Counted from the stretch's first letter, positions 37,377 to 46,458 are shown. The stretch: 64,000 bases of DNA from Desulfovibrio desulfuricans (GCA_015062205.1 SUVB01000035.1:24176-88175), one strand, 5' to 3'. The notes: generated by a model from the letters alone, not told the origin. Program-made: numbers and translations.

Positions 37377-39749
37377 CTACAGCACCTCGTAGATTCTGGC
37401 GAAGACATTGTCATACACCAGTTTGAAATACGGGGAGATGTCGGGATGCTGCGGGTCGCCCACCAGAAGCCGCACCATCAGCGAATTGTACAGCCCGGCG
37501 TCCATGGCCAGCTTCTCGTCCGTGACGCGGTTGAACAGAAAATTGACATTGCGCCGCCCGGCAAGAAACGCCTGCTGCTCCTCCCGCGTGGCGTCGGGGT
37601 GCGCGTCGAACCACTCCCGGATATAATCGCGGCGGGTGACGCCCGTCTCTTCAAAGACGGCGATGGACGAGGCGAAGATGGCGCCGGCGTTGCCGTCCAG
37701 ACGCACCTCGCCGGTGTCGAGCTTGTAGGCCAGGGCCTGCGGCACGATGGAGAGCGCGCCCCCCTCGCCCGTGTGCGTGATGAAATTCCAGTTGCCGAAA
37801 TTGCTGATCCAGAAGCCCAGCCGCAGCATTTCAAAGCTGACCACCACATACTGCCGCCCCTTGGCCTCAATGAGCGGCGTTTCCGGGGAGCGCAACCTGT
37901 CCATGAGCGCCTGCGCGGCCTGTCCGTCCAGCCCCTCAAAGACCTTGCCGGGGCCGCCGCAGCGGGCCGTATGGCGGATGAGCTGGCGGGCGAACCGCGC
38001 GTTGTCCGTGGCGAAGACAGCTGCCGGCAGGTACAGCGAGGGCCCGGCGTGCTGCGCGCCGTCGGCGATGGTCGCACGGCGGGCGAAATGGTGGGCGGCA
38101 TAGCCCCAGTCCCACCACAGCCAGAGCACGGCATCCTCCGGCGTCACGGAACGCGCGCGCGAAAGCGCCTCGGCGTGCCGCCGGTTGAGTACCGGCCCCT
38201 GCGACATGGCGGGTATCAGTTCCACAAAGGGGGCCGCCAGCAGAGCCAGCACCAGCGCCGTGGTCGCAAGCCCCGCCGCGGCGCCGCGCCATGCGGGCCG
38301 CAGCAGCCGCTGCAAAAGCCGGCACAGGGGCAAGGTCAGTCCCACGGCCATGACAGGCGCGCCGAACATGACCATGCGCCCGCCCATCCTTGTACTCAGC
38401 AGGCCCAGCGCCGCCAGCGGCAGCAGAAAGAGCGCGCCGGGCCGCCGCAGCGCCACAAGCACAAAGCCCAGCAGGCCGAGCACGGCCGCTTCCACCCATG
38501 GATGGAAATAGGAAAAGATGCCGCCGAGGCTCAGGTCCTGCACCTCAATGATGGACTGCGCCACCGAAGGATAGGCCAGGGAAAGTCCTGCGCCCGTGGC
38601 CTTGATGTCGCCCGTATGCTTCACATAGGCATTGATGTGGTTCACGACGGCGGCGAAGATTTCTCCCTGCACCATGAGCGCGGCCACGCCTGCCCAGAGC
38701 AGGCCCAGAACCCAGGGATTGCAGAGACGGCGGCGCAGGCGCAGGCCGTGCCGCGTGCCCGCCCAGAGCAGAAGCAGGCTGAAGCCGAAGCCCGCCGGGC
38801 CGGCCAGCGTGGGCAGGGCATAGGCCATGCCGCCCAGCAGCAGCAGGGCGCGCCGCCCGCGCGGGGCCATGACGAGGCCCATGCAGGCCAGCAGCGCCAC
38901 GTTGTAGCGGATGAGATAGGGAAAAACGGAATGCCACTCCTGCGTCCACCAGGAGATGACGCCGGAAGCGCCCAGCAGCACAATCCACTGCCAGCGCAGG
39001 GGGTTGCCCATGTGTTCGTCCGGGCATGGACGTGCGGAGCCTCCGGTTTCCGACGCGTGGCGGAACAGCAGGCGGCGGGCCGTCATGAAGCCCGAGGTCA
39101 TGGCCAGGCGGCGCAATACCATACGGGGCAGAAGCATGTAGCGCATGGCCCAGCCGGCCGGGGCCAGCGTCATCAGCAACGGGAAGAACAGCGTAACAAG
39201 GTCGGTATCGTAAAAGCCCAGCAGCGTCCGGCCCAGAAAGCCGGGCGCGATGGACGCCAGAATGCCCCCGGCCACGCCCGCCTCCATGCTGCCCAGCGCC
39301 CACACCCAGGCGTAGACGATGACGGCCACGAGGCTGGCCAGCACCGCCGGGAACCAGAAGGCCACCACGGCGGGAGGCGCGCCCGCAATCCCGGCCATGC
39401 CCTTGAGCATCACGGACATGGGATGCCCCACGGCCAGCCCGAAATCCTCGGCCCCCGCCACCCAGGTATAGGCGTCGTGCGTGGCCAGCAGCCACTCGCT
39501 GCCCAGCCTGTATTCCGGGTCCTGCCAGCAGGGCCATTCGAGCATGCGCAGGCCGAACGCCAGACCGAAGGTGACCAGCCCCCAAAAGAGCCCGCGCAGC
39601 CAGTAGCGCCGGACGGACGCATGCCGGACGGCAGCGCTGTTCACCGCGACGCGGGCGTTTTCTGCAGAAGCGGCCGCGTCGCCCGGGGTCCGGGCCGCCG
39701 CCCTGTCTGCCGGAGCTGTGGATGGAACTGTGGGATCTTCGGGACGCAT
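37377..39749 (-). CDS. pglB: PglB/STT3-type oligosaccharyltransferase
   Basis: Membrane enzyme that transfers a lipid-linked oligosaccharide to Asn in exported proteins (bacterial N-glycosylation). 790 residues, about 13 transmembrane helices in 48-515 and a periplasmic C-terminal domain. Motifs: D92 in HDAYTWVAG, the second acidic motif D181/D183 in YDTDLVTLFFP, SIIE (399-402), the counterpart of the TIxE motif of the external loop, and WWDWGY (545-550), the STT3 signature with Trp replacing the Tyr of WWDYG. The N-terminal 45 residues are polar and Ala-rich. ATG preceded by GGAGAG, 31 bp after rsmG. Glycan genes elsewhere in the window could supply the donor, but none is adjacent. Confidence 0.93.
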   Translation of the reverse strand: MRPEDPTVPSTAPADRAAARTPGDAAASAENARVAVNSAAVRHASVRRYWLRGLFWGLVTFGLAFGLRMLEWPCWQDPEYRLGSEWLLATHDAYTWVAGAEDFGLAVGHPMSVMLKGMAGIAGAPPAVVAFWFPAVLASLVAVIVYAWVWALGSMEAGVAGGILASIAPGFLGRTLLGFYDTDLVTLFFPLLMTLAPAGWAMRYMLLPRMVLRRLAMTSGFMTARRLLFRHASETGGSARPCPDEHMGNPLRWQWIVLLGASGVISWWTQEWHSVFPYLIRYNVALLACMGLVMAPRGRRALLLLGGMAYALPTLAGPAGFGFSLLLLWAGTRHGLRLRRRLCNPWVLGLLWAGVAALMVQGEIFAAVVNHINAYVKHTGDIKATGAGLSLAYPSVAQSIIEVQDLSLGGIFSYFHPWVEAAVLGLLGFVLVALRRPGALFLLPLAALGLLSTRMGGRMVMFGAPVMAVGLTLPLCRLLQRLLRPAWRGAAAGLATTALVLALLAAPFVELIPAMSQGPVLNRRHAEALSRARSVTPEDAVLWLWWDWGYAAHHFARRATIADGAQHAGPSLYLPAAVFATDNARFARQLIRHTARCGGPGKVFEGLDGQAAQALMDRLRSPETPLIEAKGRQYVVVSFEMLRLGFWISNFGNWNFITHTGEGGALSIVPQALAYKLDTGEVRLDGNAGAIFASSIAVFEETGVTRRDYIREWFDAHPDATREEQQAFLAGRRNVNFLFNRVTDEKLAMDAGLYNSLMVRLLVGDPQHPDISPYFKLVYDNVFARIYEVL

Positions 39750-39780
39750 ATGCGCGCTCTCCGCGGTTGTCGTGCGGCCG

Positions 39781-40431
39781 CTACACGCCGCCGGGAGTCA
39801 AAGCCCAGAAACGTCGTTCCGCGCCGGCCGCCGTGTAGGACTGCTGCCGCACGAGTCGCCAGGGCGCAGGCAGATCGCGCGGGGCGCATTCCAGCGCCAG
39901 CACCACCAGAACACCCCCCGGCCGCACATGGTCCCGCACAAAATCCAGCAGCCGCCGCCACGGCATGAAGGCACGGCTCACAACGCAGTCGGCCGGGCGC
40001 TCCTGTTCCTGAAAGAAACGCTCCGCCGCGCCCCGGAAGACATGGGTTCCGGGCAGGCGCAAACGCGCAAGCACGTCGGCAATGAACAGCGCGCGCTTCT
40101 CGCGGACCTCCACCATGTGGTACACGCCGCGCGTCCAGAGCATGCGCAGGGGAACGCCCGGCAGCCCCGCGCCCGAACCCAGGTCCCAGCACAGGGGGGA
40201 TGCCGGCAGGACCAGCCCGTCGAGAAAAGCGGCCAGATGAAAACTGTCGGCCACGAGGCGGGTCAGCACATCCTGCCAGCAACGCGGCCCCACCAGATTC
40301 ATGGCGCCATTCCAGCGGCAGAGCTGCTCCAGATAGGCGGCCAGCGGCTCCAGCGCGGCCGCTGGCACGGGCGCGCCCGTAGCCTCGACCAGACGGGCCA
40401 ATTCCTTTCTGTCCACTTCCTGCCGCTGCAT
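39781..40431 (-). CDS. rsmG: 16S rRNA (guanine527-N7)-methyltransferase
   Basis: Methylates N7 of G527 in 16S rRNA. 216 residues. The SAM motif I is WDLGSGAGLPGVPLRML, preceded by WNGAMNLVG and LVADSFHLAAFL, which are typical of RsmG (GidB); VSRAFMPWRRLLDF carries the conserved post-motif Arg-Ala. AAGGAG precedes the ATG at short spacing. First gene of a leftward pair with pglB; divergent from fabD with its promoter between them. Not next to the usual mnmG or parA partners. Confidence 0.93.
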   Translation of the reverse strand: MQRQEVDRKELARLVEATGAPVPAAALEPLAAYLEQLCRWNGAMNLVGPRCWQDVLTRLVADSFHLAAFLDGLVLPASPLCWDLGSGAGLPGVPLRMLWTRGVYHMVEVREKRALFIADVLARLRLPGTHVFRGAAERFFQEQERPADCVVSRAFMPWRRLLDFVRDHVRPGGVLVVLALECAPRDLPAPWRLVRQQSYTAAGAERRFWALTPGGV

Positions 40432-40511
40432 TGCTCCTTCCCGCGTACGCCCCGCCGGGCCTCCACCGGCGCATGCGCCGGGTTTCCTCTCATATCCTCG
40501 CCGCGCAGGAC

Positions 40512-40540
40512 TTGCAAGCCCTGCGCCGATACCGTATTAT
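40512..40540 (+). promoter_or_regulatory. sigma70-type promoter of the fabD-argS run
   Basis: TTGCAA (40512-40517), 17-bp spacer, TATTAT (40535-40540), 67 bases before the fabD start in the rsmG/fabD divergent gap. Confidence 0.6.
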
Positions 40541-40606
40541 AACTGCTTGCGCGCCTTGCGCTTTCACACTATCCGACCGCCGGAGCGAACCGCTGGAGGT
40601 CCCCGT

Positions 40607-41548
40607 ATGACGCAACCCGTTCTGCTTTTTCCCGGCCAGGGCTCCCAACTGCCGGGCATGGGCCGCGACCTGGCCGAGGCCGACCACGACGCCATGAACC
40701 TCTGGAAGCGCGCCGAGCACCTCAGCGGCCTGCCCCTGCGGGAAATCTTCTGGGACGGCGACGAAGCCGCCATGAGCGATACCCGCGCCCTGCAGCCCGC
40801 GCTGACGGTGGTGAACCTGAACCTCTGGAACGCCGTTGCCGGACGCGCCCGCCCCTGCGGGGCCGCCGGGCACAGCCTGGGCGAATTCAGCGCCCTGGCC
40901 GCCGCCAATGTGCTCGCGCACGAAACCGTGCTGGAACTGACGGCCCTGCGCGGCAAACTCATGGCCGAGGCCGACCCCGAAGGCAGGGGCGGCATGGCGG
41001 CCATCCTCAAGCTGGAACTGCCCGCCGTGGAGGCGCTGACGGCCGAGGCTGCCGCCAACAGCGGCGAAATGCTGCTGGTGGCCAACTACAACACGCCGGG
41101 GCAGTTTGTGGTCAGCGGCGGCAAAGCCGCCGTGGCCGAAGCCTGCCGCCTTGCCAAGGAACGCAAGGGCCGGGGCGTGGCGCTCAAGGTCAGCGGCGCG
41201 TTCCACAGCCCCATGATGGCCGAGGCCAACAGGGAGCTTGCGCCCCTGCTGCGCAAGGCCGTCTGGAACAGGCCGAAATTTCCCGTCTACTGCAATGCGC
41301 GCGGCAGGGCCGCACACGATGGCGAGAGCGTGCGCGAGGGACTGCTCGTGCAGATGACCTCCTCCGTGCGGTGGATCGACACCGTGCGCAACCAGTATGC
41401 CGACGGCGCACGCCGCTGGCTGGAACTCGGCCCCAAGGCCGTGCTGGGCAAGATGGTGGCCCCCTGCCTCGCGGGACAGGCCGCCCCCGACGGGCTTTCC
41501 GTGGAGCTGGTCAGCGACGCCGCCTCCGCCGCCGCCTTCGCCGGGTAG
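40607..41548 (+). CDS. fabD: malonyl-CoA:ACP transacylase
   Basis: Loads malonate from CoA onto acyl carrier protein for fatty acid synthesis. 313 residues. Oxyanion loop FPGQGSQLPGMG (8-19), nucleophile Ser90 in GHSLGEFSAL, the Arg in ALRGKLM that binds the malonyl carboxylate, and His in SGAFHSPMM complete the catalytic set. ATG 40607 has CTGGAGG seven bases upstream; the upstream frame extension lacks a site. fabD stands alone, away from other fab genes, and heads a run with argS 100 bp downstream. Confidence 0.95.
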   Translation: MTQPVLLFPGQGSQLPGMGRDLAEADHDAMNLWKRAEHLSGLPLREIFWDGDEAAMSDTRALQPALTVVNLNLWNAVAGRARPCGAAGHSLGEFSALAAANVLAHETVLELTALRGKLMAEADPEGRGGMAAILKLELPAVEALTAEAAANSGEMLLVANYNTPGQFVVSGGKAAVAEACRLAKERKGRGVALKVSGAFHSPMMAEANRELAPLLRKAVWNRPKFPVYCNARGRAAHDGESVREGLLVQMTSSVRWIDTVRNQYADGARRWLELGPKAVLGKMVAPCLAGQAAPDGLSVELVSDAASAAAFAG

Positions 41549-41648
41549 CGCGACGCTCCGCGCACGGGCTCGCGCAACGGCCCTGCGCCCCCTCCGCGAC
41601 AAAGCGGCTTTCCCCCGCGCCAATGACAACTTCAGGAGAAGGACAGAC

Positions 41649-43310
41649 ATGCGCGCCACTGACACCCTGCGCACGGCCCTCAGGGCCGTCATTGAAGAAG
41701 AGGGCCTGACATGGCCCGCCAAGACCGTCATTGAGCCGCCGCGCGACGCCAAATTCGGCGATCTTTCCGTCAACGCGGCCATGCTGCTGGCCCGCGAGGC
41801 CAAAACCAGTCCCCGCGCCCTGGCCGAAAACTTCGCGCGCAAGCTCGCGGAGCGCTGCCCCGAGGTGGCGAAGGCCGAGGCCGCCGGGCCGGGCTTCTGC
41901 AACGTCACCTTCACGCAGGATTTCTGGCGCGCGGCAGTGATGGACGTGGAGGCCGCCGGGGCCGCCTACGGCAGAAGCGAGGGCGGCGCGGGCCGCAGGG
42001 TGCTGCTGGAATACGTCTCGGCCAACCCCACGGGCCCCCTGCATGTGGGGCACGGGCGCGGCGCGGCCGTGGGCGACAGCCTAGCGCGCCTGCTGCGCAT
42101 GGCCGGGTATGCTGTGGACACCGAGTACTACATCAACGACGCGGGCCGCCAGATGCGCCTGCTGGGCCTCTCCGTCTGGCTGCGCGCCCGCGAGCTGCGC
42201 GGCCTGCCCGTGGAGTGGCCCGCCGAGGGCGAATGGTACAAGGGCGAATATATCAAGGATATCGCCCGCGAGATGCTGGAGGCCGATCCCCACCTGCTTG
42301 ACCTGCCCGACGACGAGGCCCAGAACCGCTGCTACGGCAAGGCGATGCGCGACATTCTGGCGGGCATCAGGGAAGACCTGCGCGCGTTCCGGGTGGAACA
42401 CAAAAACTGGTTCTCGGAAAAGACGCTGGTGGACGGCGGAGCCGTGGACGCGGCTTTCGCGGCCCTCACCGCAGCGGGCTGCACCTACGACAAGGACGGC
42501 GCCTTCTGGTTCGCCACCGAAAAGCTGGGCGACGACAAGGACCGCGTGCTGCGCAAGTCCGACGGCAGCCTGACCTACTTCGCCTCCGACATCGCCTACC
42601 ATCACGACAAGTTCCGGCGCGGCTACGACTGGCTCATCGACGTCTGGGGCGCGGACCATCACGGCTACGTGCCGCGCATGCGCGCCGCCGTCACGGCCAT
42701 GGGCAAGCCGCAGGAGAGCTTCAGCGTGGTGCTCATCCAGCTGGTGAACCTGCTGCGCGAAGGCAGGCCCGTGAGCATGTCCACCCGCGCGGGAACCTTT
42801 GAAACCCTGGCGGATGTGGTCAGGGAAACGGGCGCGGATGCGGCGCGCTTCATGTTCCTCTCGCGCAAGAGCGACAGCCCGCTGGATTTCGATCTGGATC
42901 TCGTCAAGCAGCGCAGCATGGACAACCCGGTCTACTACGTGCAGTACGCGCACGCGCGCATCTGCGCCGTGCTGCGCCGCGCGGCGGAGAGGGGCGTCAC
43001 CCTGCCCGCCCGCGCCGACGCCGCCCTGCTGGCCCCGCTGGACACGCCGGAGGACATGGCCCTGCTGCGCAAAATCTCCGGCTTCGCGGACATGCTGGCC
43101 GGCGCCGCCCAGTCCCTGGGCGTGCATCACGTCAGCCACTACCTGACGGAACTGGCCGGGCTGCTGCACAGCTACTACGCCAGACACCAGGTGCTGCTGG
43201 AGGGCGACCTGCCCCGCAGCCTGGCCCGCCTGGCCCTGCTGCGCGCCGTCGGCCAGGTGGTGCGCAACGGCCTTGACGTGCTCGGCGTCAGCGCGCCGGA
43301 AACCATGTAA
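41649..43310 (+). CDS. argS: arginyl-tRNA synthetase
   Basis: Class I synthetase charging tRNA-Arg. 553 residues. N-terminal Add1 domain (1-110), then ANPTGPLHVGHGRGAAVGD containing the HIGH-type motif HVGH, and the ADHHGYVPRM block. A KMSKS counterpart is reduced to VSMSTRAG, as often in ArgRS, which depends on a nearby Lys. C-terminal anticodon-binding domain with VYYVQYAHARI and HYLTELAGLLHSYY, ending VLGVSAPETM. AGGAGAAGG precedes the ATG. Followed after 16 bp by the SPOR protein gene. Confidence 0.97.
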   Translation: MRATDTLRTALRAVIEEEGLTWPAKTVIEPPRDAKFGDLSVNAAMLLAREAKTSPRALAENFARKLAERCPEVAKAEAAGPGFCNVTFTQDFWRAAVMDVEAAGAAYGRSEGGAGRRVLLEYVSANPTGPLHVGHGRGAAVGDSLARLLRMAGYAVDTEYYINDAGRQMRLLGLSVWLRARELRGLPVEWPAEGEWYKGEYIKDIAREMLEADPHLLDLPDDEAQNRCYGKAMRDILAGIREDLRAFRVEHKNWFSEKTLVDGGAVDAAFAALTAAGCTYDKDGAFWFATEKLGDDKDRVLRKSDGSLTYFASDIAYHHDKFRRGYDWLIDVWGADHHGYVPRMRAAVTAMGKPQESFSVVLIQLVNLLREGRPVSMSTRAGTFETLADVVRETGADAARFMFLSRKSDSPLDFDLDLVKQRSMDNPVYYVQYAHARICAVLRRAAERGVTLPARADAALLAPLDTPEDMALLRKISGFADMLAGAAQSLGVHHVSHYLTELAGLLHSYYARHQVLLEGDLPRSLARLALLRAVGQVVRNGLDVLGVSAPETM

Positions 43311-43326
43311 CGGGCAGGACAACGGC

Positions 43327-44178
43327 ATGGCGGGACCGCTGCGCAAACCGCGCGCCAAGGGCGCGCCGGGCACGGAGGAAAAGCGCTTTGCCCTCCGCCT
43401 GTCCCTGCCTGCGGCCGCCGTTCTGGGCGTCGTGCTGGCCGTGGCCGTGGGCTGGTCCTTCTTCATGGGCTTCATGGTGGGGCGCGGCCAGAACCCTGAG
43501 GCGCGCGTGGAGCAGATGACGGGCCTCGGCCCGGAAACGCCGCCCCCGCCCGCTCCGCAGGAACCGGTTGCGGCTCCGTCGGGACAGCTGCCGCCGGAGT
43601 CCGGGGCCGCCGCGGCGGAAGGCCCCCCGGAGACGAATCGCGGAGCAGCGCCCGCCCCTGCTGACGGCGCGCAGGCATCGGCTGTTCCTTCCGCCCCGGC
43701 GCAGCCCCCGCAGGAAGCTGCAGCGCCGCCCCCCGGGAAAACGGCCGGACAGGCCTACCCCTTTGCCCGGCCCAGCGGCAGCGGCCTCGCGGCCTGGGGC
43801 ATCACCCCCCGGAACAATGGAGCGCAGCCTGCCGGGCCGCAGGCCGACGGGAAGGCTGCCGCCCCGCAGCGGGCCGCCGTTCAGCCAGCGCCTCCTCCGG
43901 CGGCCGCCGGAGGGCCCATGTATGATTTTGTCTATCAGGCAGCCGCCTTCAAAAGCGCAAAAGAAGCCGACAGGCTGTGCGCGGCGCTCAACGGACACGG
44001 CCTGCGCCCCTCCCGCAAGAAGAGCGGCAAGGTCACGCTGGTCACACTGCGCCTGCGCGGCACGGATGCGGATGCGGCCGCCCTGCGGAAAACGCTTGAG
44101 GGCATGCGCCTGGGAACGCCCGTGCTCCTCTCACGCAAGGTCGTGACGCAGGCTGCCCCCGCAAAGAAAAAACGCTGA
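43327..44178 (+). CDS. SPOR domain membrane protein
   Basis: 283 residues. One transmembrane helix (about 27-53; AAAVLGVVLAVAVGWSFFMGFMVG) after a basic cytoplasmic N-terminus; a long Pro/Ala-rich periplasmic linker (60-195); and a C-terminal SPOR-like domain (YDFVYQAAAFKSAKEADRLCAALNGHGL and VTLVTLRLRG). SPOR domains bind denuded septal peptidoglycan, so a division or cell-wall role is likely. ATG 43327 has AGGA upstream and starts just after argS. Ends in a Lys-rich tail. Confidence 0.85.
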   Translation: MAGPLRKPRAKGAPGTEEKRFALRLSLPAAAVLGVVLAVAVGWSFFMGFMVGRGQNPEARVEQMTGLGPETPPPPAPQEPVAAPSGQLPPESGAAAAEGPPETNRGAAPAPADGAQASAVPSAPAQPPQEAAAPPPGKTAGQAYPFARPSGSGLAAWGITPRNNGAQPAGPQADGKAAAPQRAAVQPAPPPAAAGGPMYDFVYQAAAFKSAKEADRLCAALNGHGLRPSRKKSGKVTLVTLRLRGTDADAAALRKTLEGMRLGTPVLLSRKVVTQAAPAKKKR

Positions 44179-44267
44179 TTTTCGCCCCGCGGAGCCCGGC
44201 TTCCGGACGAAGCCGCGGGCCGGGCGCGGCGTCGCCGCAACGTTCCGGCGAGAATATGAGGATGCAT

Positions 44268-45074
44268 ATGACAGAGTTACGGACTTTCGGCGACTTTCTG
44301 CGTCTCCTTGGGCGTCCCTGCCTGGAGGGCGTCAACGCGCTGGGCGGCACGGCCCTGTTCATGGCCGACGGCCTGACGCAGATCTTCACCAGCGGCTTCA
44401 AAATCTTCCCGCGCACCGTGCAGCAGCTCTATGTCATCGGCTCCAAGTCGCTGTTCCTCATCCTGCTCATCGGCATTTTCTGCGGCATGGTACTGGGGCT
44501 GCAGGGCTATTACACCCTTGTGCAGTTCGGCTCCGTGGGCATGCTGGGTTCGGCCGTCTCGCTCTCGCTCATCCGCGAACTGGGGCCGGTGCTCACGGCC
44601 ATCATGCTCACCGGCCGCGCAGGCTCCTCCATGACGGCGGAAATCGGTGTCATGCGCATTACGGACCAGATCGACGCCCTGGACGTCATGGACATCAATT
44701 CCGTGGGCTATCTCGTCAGCCCGCGCCTGCTGGCCTCGCTCATTGCCTTCCCCCTGCTGACGGCCGTGTTCGACGTCATCGGCATCATCGGCGGCTATCT
44801 CACCGGCGTGCTCATGCTGAACATTAACGAGGGGGCCTATTTCTACCGCATCGCCAGTTCCGTCACCCCTACCGACATCATCGGGGGCTTCATCAAGGCC
44901 GTGGCCTTCGGGCTGCTGGTCACCACCGTCTGCTGCCGCCAGGGCTACTACACCAACAAGCGCCGCGACAGCGTAGGCCCCGAGGCCGTGGGCAATGCCA
45001 CCACCTCGGCCGTGGTCATCTCCTGCGTGCTCATTCTCGCGGCGGACTACGTCATCACCTCTTTCCTGCTCTAG
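44268..45074 (+). CDS. mlaE: MlaE-family lipid ABC transporter permease
   Basis: Inner-membrane permease of the MlaE (DUF140) family that moves phospholipids between membranes. 268 residues, about five hydrophobic segments. Family motifs: IGIFCGMVLGLQGYYTL, SLIRELGPVLTAIMLTGRAGSSMTAEIG, MRITDQIDALDVM and the final region with RQGYYTNKRRDSVGPEAVGNATT. The ATG at 44268 has GAGG nearby; 44256 and 44262 are alternative in-frame ATGs. Partners mlaF and mlaD usually follow but the next gene is ruvC, whose GTG begins two bases after the stop. Confidence 0.93.
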   Translation: MTELRTFGDFLRLLGRPCLEGVNALGGTALFMADGLTQIFTSGFKIFPRTVQQLYVIGSKSLFLILLIGIFCGMVLGLQGYYTLVQFGSVGMLGSAVSLSLIRELGPVLTAIMLTGRAGSSMTAEIGVMRITDQIDALDVMDINSVGYLVSPRLLASLIAFPLLTAVFDVIGIIGGYLTGVLMLNINEGAYFYRIASSVTPTDIIGGFIKAVAFGLLVTTVCCRQGYYTNKRRDSVGPEAVGNATTSAVVISCVLILAADYVITSFLL

Positions 45075-45076
45075 CT

Positions 45077-45637
45077 GTGCAACCCGTCACCGTCATCGGC
45101 ATTGACCCCGGTTCCCAGCGCACAGGCTGGGGCGTGGTGCGCGAAGCTTCGGGCGTGCTGCAGCTGGTGGACTGCGGCATCATCCGCACGGCTTCCGCCG
45201 GGAAGGACTTTTCCGCGCGGCTGGCCCGTATCTACCACGAACTCGCCGCCGTGCTGGCCCGCCTCACGCCTGACGAAGCCGCCGTGGAGCAGGTGTTCAC
45301 CGCCAAGAACGCCGCTTCCGCCCTGAAGCTGGGGCAGGCCCGGGGCGCGGCCATAGCGGCCCTGGCCGCGCGCGGCCTGCCCATCAGCGACTACGAGCCC
45401 ACAGTGGTCAAGAAAACCCTGGTGGGCACGGGACGCGCCGAAAAGGAACAGGTGGCCTTCATGGTGCAGCGCCTGCTCAACGTCAAACAGCAAAACTGGG
45501 CGCTGGACACTTCCGACGCGCTGGGCATCGCCGTCTGCCACCTGACCATGCGCCGCTTCGCCGCGCTGGCAACGGCGTCACAGCCGCCCTGCGCGCCCTT
45601 GCCGCAACGAAAAAAGGGGCCGCAAAGCCCCTTTTAG
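45077..45637 (+). CDS. ruvC: Holliday junction resolvase RuvC
   Basis: Dimeric endonuclease that cuts Holliday junctions with RuvAB. 186 residues. Catalytic acids: D10 in GIDPGSQRTGWG, E71 in AVEQVFTAKNAASALKLGQARG and the Asp pair in LDTSDALGIAVCH. The conserved YEPTVVKKTLVGTGRAEKEQV segment is present. Starts at GTG, two bases after the mlaE stop. The C-terminal 25 residues are atypical Pro/Lys-rich, and the stop codon lies within the right arm of a terminator hairpin. ruvA and ruvB are not in the window. Confidence 0.95.
   Translation: MQPVTVIGIDPGSQRTGWGVVREASGVLQLVDCGIIRTASAGKDFSARLARIYHELAAVLARLTPDEAAVEQVFTAKNAASALKLGQARGAAIAALAARGLPISDYEPTVVKKTLVGTGRAEKEQVAFMVQRLLNVKQQNWALDTSDALGIAVCHLTMRRFAALATASQPPCAPLPQRKKGPQSPF
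45609..45637. terminator. bidirectional terminator overlapping the 3' end of ruvC
   Basis: Stem aaaaggggc (45612-45620) / gccccttTT (45627-45635) with loop cgcaaa. Rightward the TAG stop of ruvC begins in the last T of the arm. Leftward the stem is followed by six T then CG, serving the cyclophilin gene whose stop is at 45669. Confidence 0.75.
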
Positions 45638-45668
45638 CACAGATGCCCTTCGCGCGGCGCACGCCGGG

Positions 45669-46268
45669 CTATTCCACCATTTCGGCTTTTTTGATGACAA
45701 CGGTTTCCACGGGCACATCCTCGTAATAGCCCTTCTTGCCGGTCGTTACGGCGGCGATTTTGTCCACCACGTCCTGCCCCTGGATGACCTTGCCGAAGAC
45801 GGCATAGCCCCAGCCCTGCGGGGTCTGGCTTCTGAAGTCCAGGAAGTCGTTGTCCTTGACGTTGATGAAGAATTGCGACGTGGCCGAATGCGGTTCGTTG
45901 GTGCGGGCCATGGCGATGGTGTACTTCCTGTTCTTCAGGCCGTTGTTCGCCTCGTTGCGGATGGGCGCGCGGCCGCCCTTCTGCTCCTTCAGGTCGGCGG
46001 TGAGGCCCCCGCCCTGGATCATGAAATTTTTGATGACGCGGTGGAACACCGTGCCGTCATAGAAACCCGCCTTGACGTACTGCACAAAGTTGGCGGTGCT
46101 GATGGGGGCCTTGCGGGCGTCCAGCCGCACGACGATGTCGCCCATGCCGGTAACCAGCCTGACAGCCGGATCCGGCGCGGCGGCCGCAGCGCGGCCGGAC
46201 GGCACGAGGGCGGCTCCAAGGCTGAAGACCAGCGACAGCGTACAGGCCAGTGCACGAAATGTATTCAT
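45669..46268 (-). CDS. exported cyclophilin-type peptidyl-prolyl isomerase
   Basis: Catalyses cis-trans isomerisation of Xaa-Pro bonds, here in the periplasm. 199 residues: signal peptide with cleavage after GRAAAAA or nearby (about 29), then the cyclophilin domain with [28 protein letters not shown], the catalytic Arg in FHR, the [12 protein letters not shown] segment and [21 protein letters not shown]. Length fits PpiA-like proteins. GAGGAG precedes the ATG at 46268; the upstream frame is a shadow. It has its own promoter and a hairpin close to the transcript start. Confidence 0.94.
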   Translation of the reverse strand: MNTFRALACTLSLVFSLGAALVPSGRAAAAAPDPAVRLVTGMGDIVVRLDARKAPISTANFVQYVKAGFYDGTVFHRVIKNFMIQGGGLTADLKEQKGGRAPIRNEANNGLKNRKYTIAMARTNEPHSATSQFFINVKDNDFLDFRSQTPQGWGYAVFGKVIQGQDVVDKIAAVTTGKKGYYEDVPVETVVIKKAEMVE

Positions 46269-46292
46269 GGAAAACTCCTCGCAATACAAATT

Positions 46293-46311
46293 CCGCCGGG
46301 CGGCCCGGCGG
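46293..46311 (-). other. 5' leader hairpin of the cyclophilin transcript
   Basis: Perfect inverted repeat ccgccggg (46293-46300) / cccggcgg (46304-46311) with a 3-base loop between the -10 and the ribosome site. It would form at or just after the first transcribed base and may protect the mRNA end. Confidence 0.5.
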
Positions 46312-46317
46312 TTTCCT

Positions 46318-46346
46318 ACCATACCATCGCGCCCCTGCAGCGGCAA
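46318..46346 (-). promoter_or_regulatory. sigma70-type promoter of the cyclophilin gene
   Basis: Minus strand TTGCCG (46346-46341), 17-bp spacer, TATGGT (46323-46318), 50 bases before the ATG. Confidence 0.45.
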
Positions 46347-46458
46347 GAGCGGCGGACGCGCCCGGGCGCAATCCCCGCGGGCCGGGCGCATCCGGCCGCC
46401 CGGCAGCAGGGCTTCCCGCACGCCAGCAATGCGCGCACGCAATCTCCCGCGCCGCCCC

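Noticed and set aside
37446..39968. 840-codon open frame on the plus strand
   Set aside because: Antisense to pglB; low-complexity His/Gln/Arg sequence with no motif, while pglB carries all STT3 signatures.
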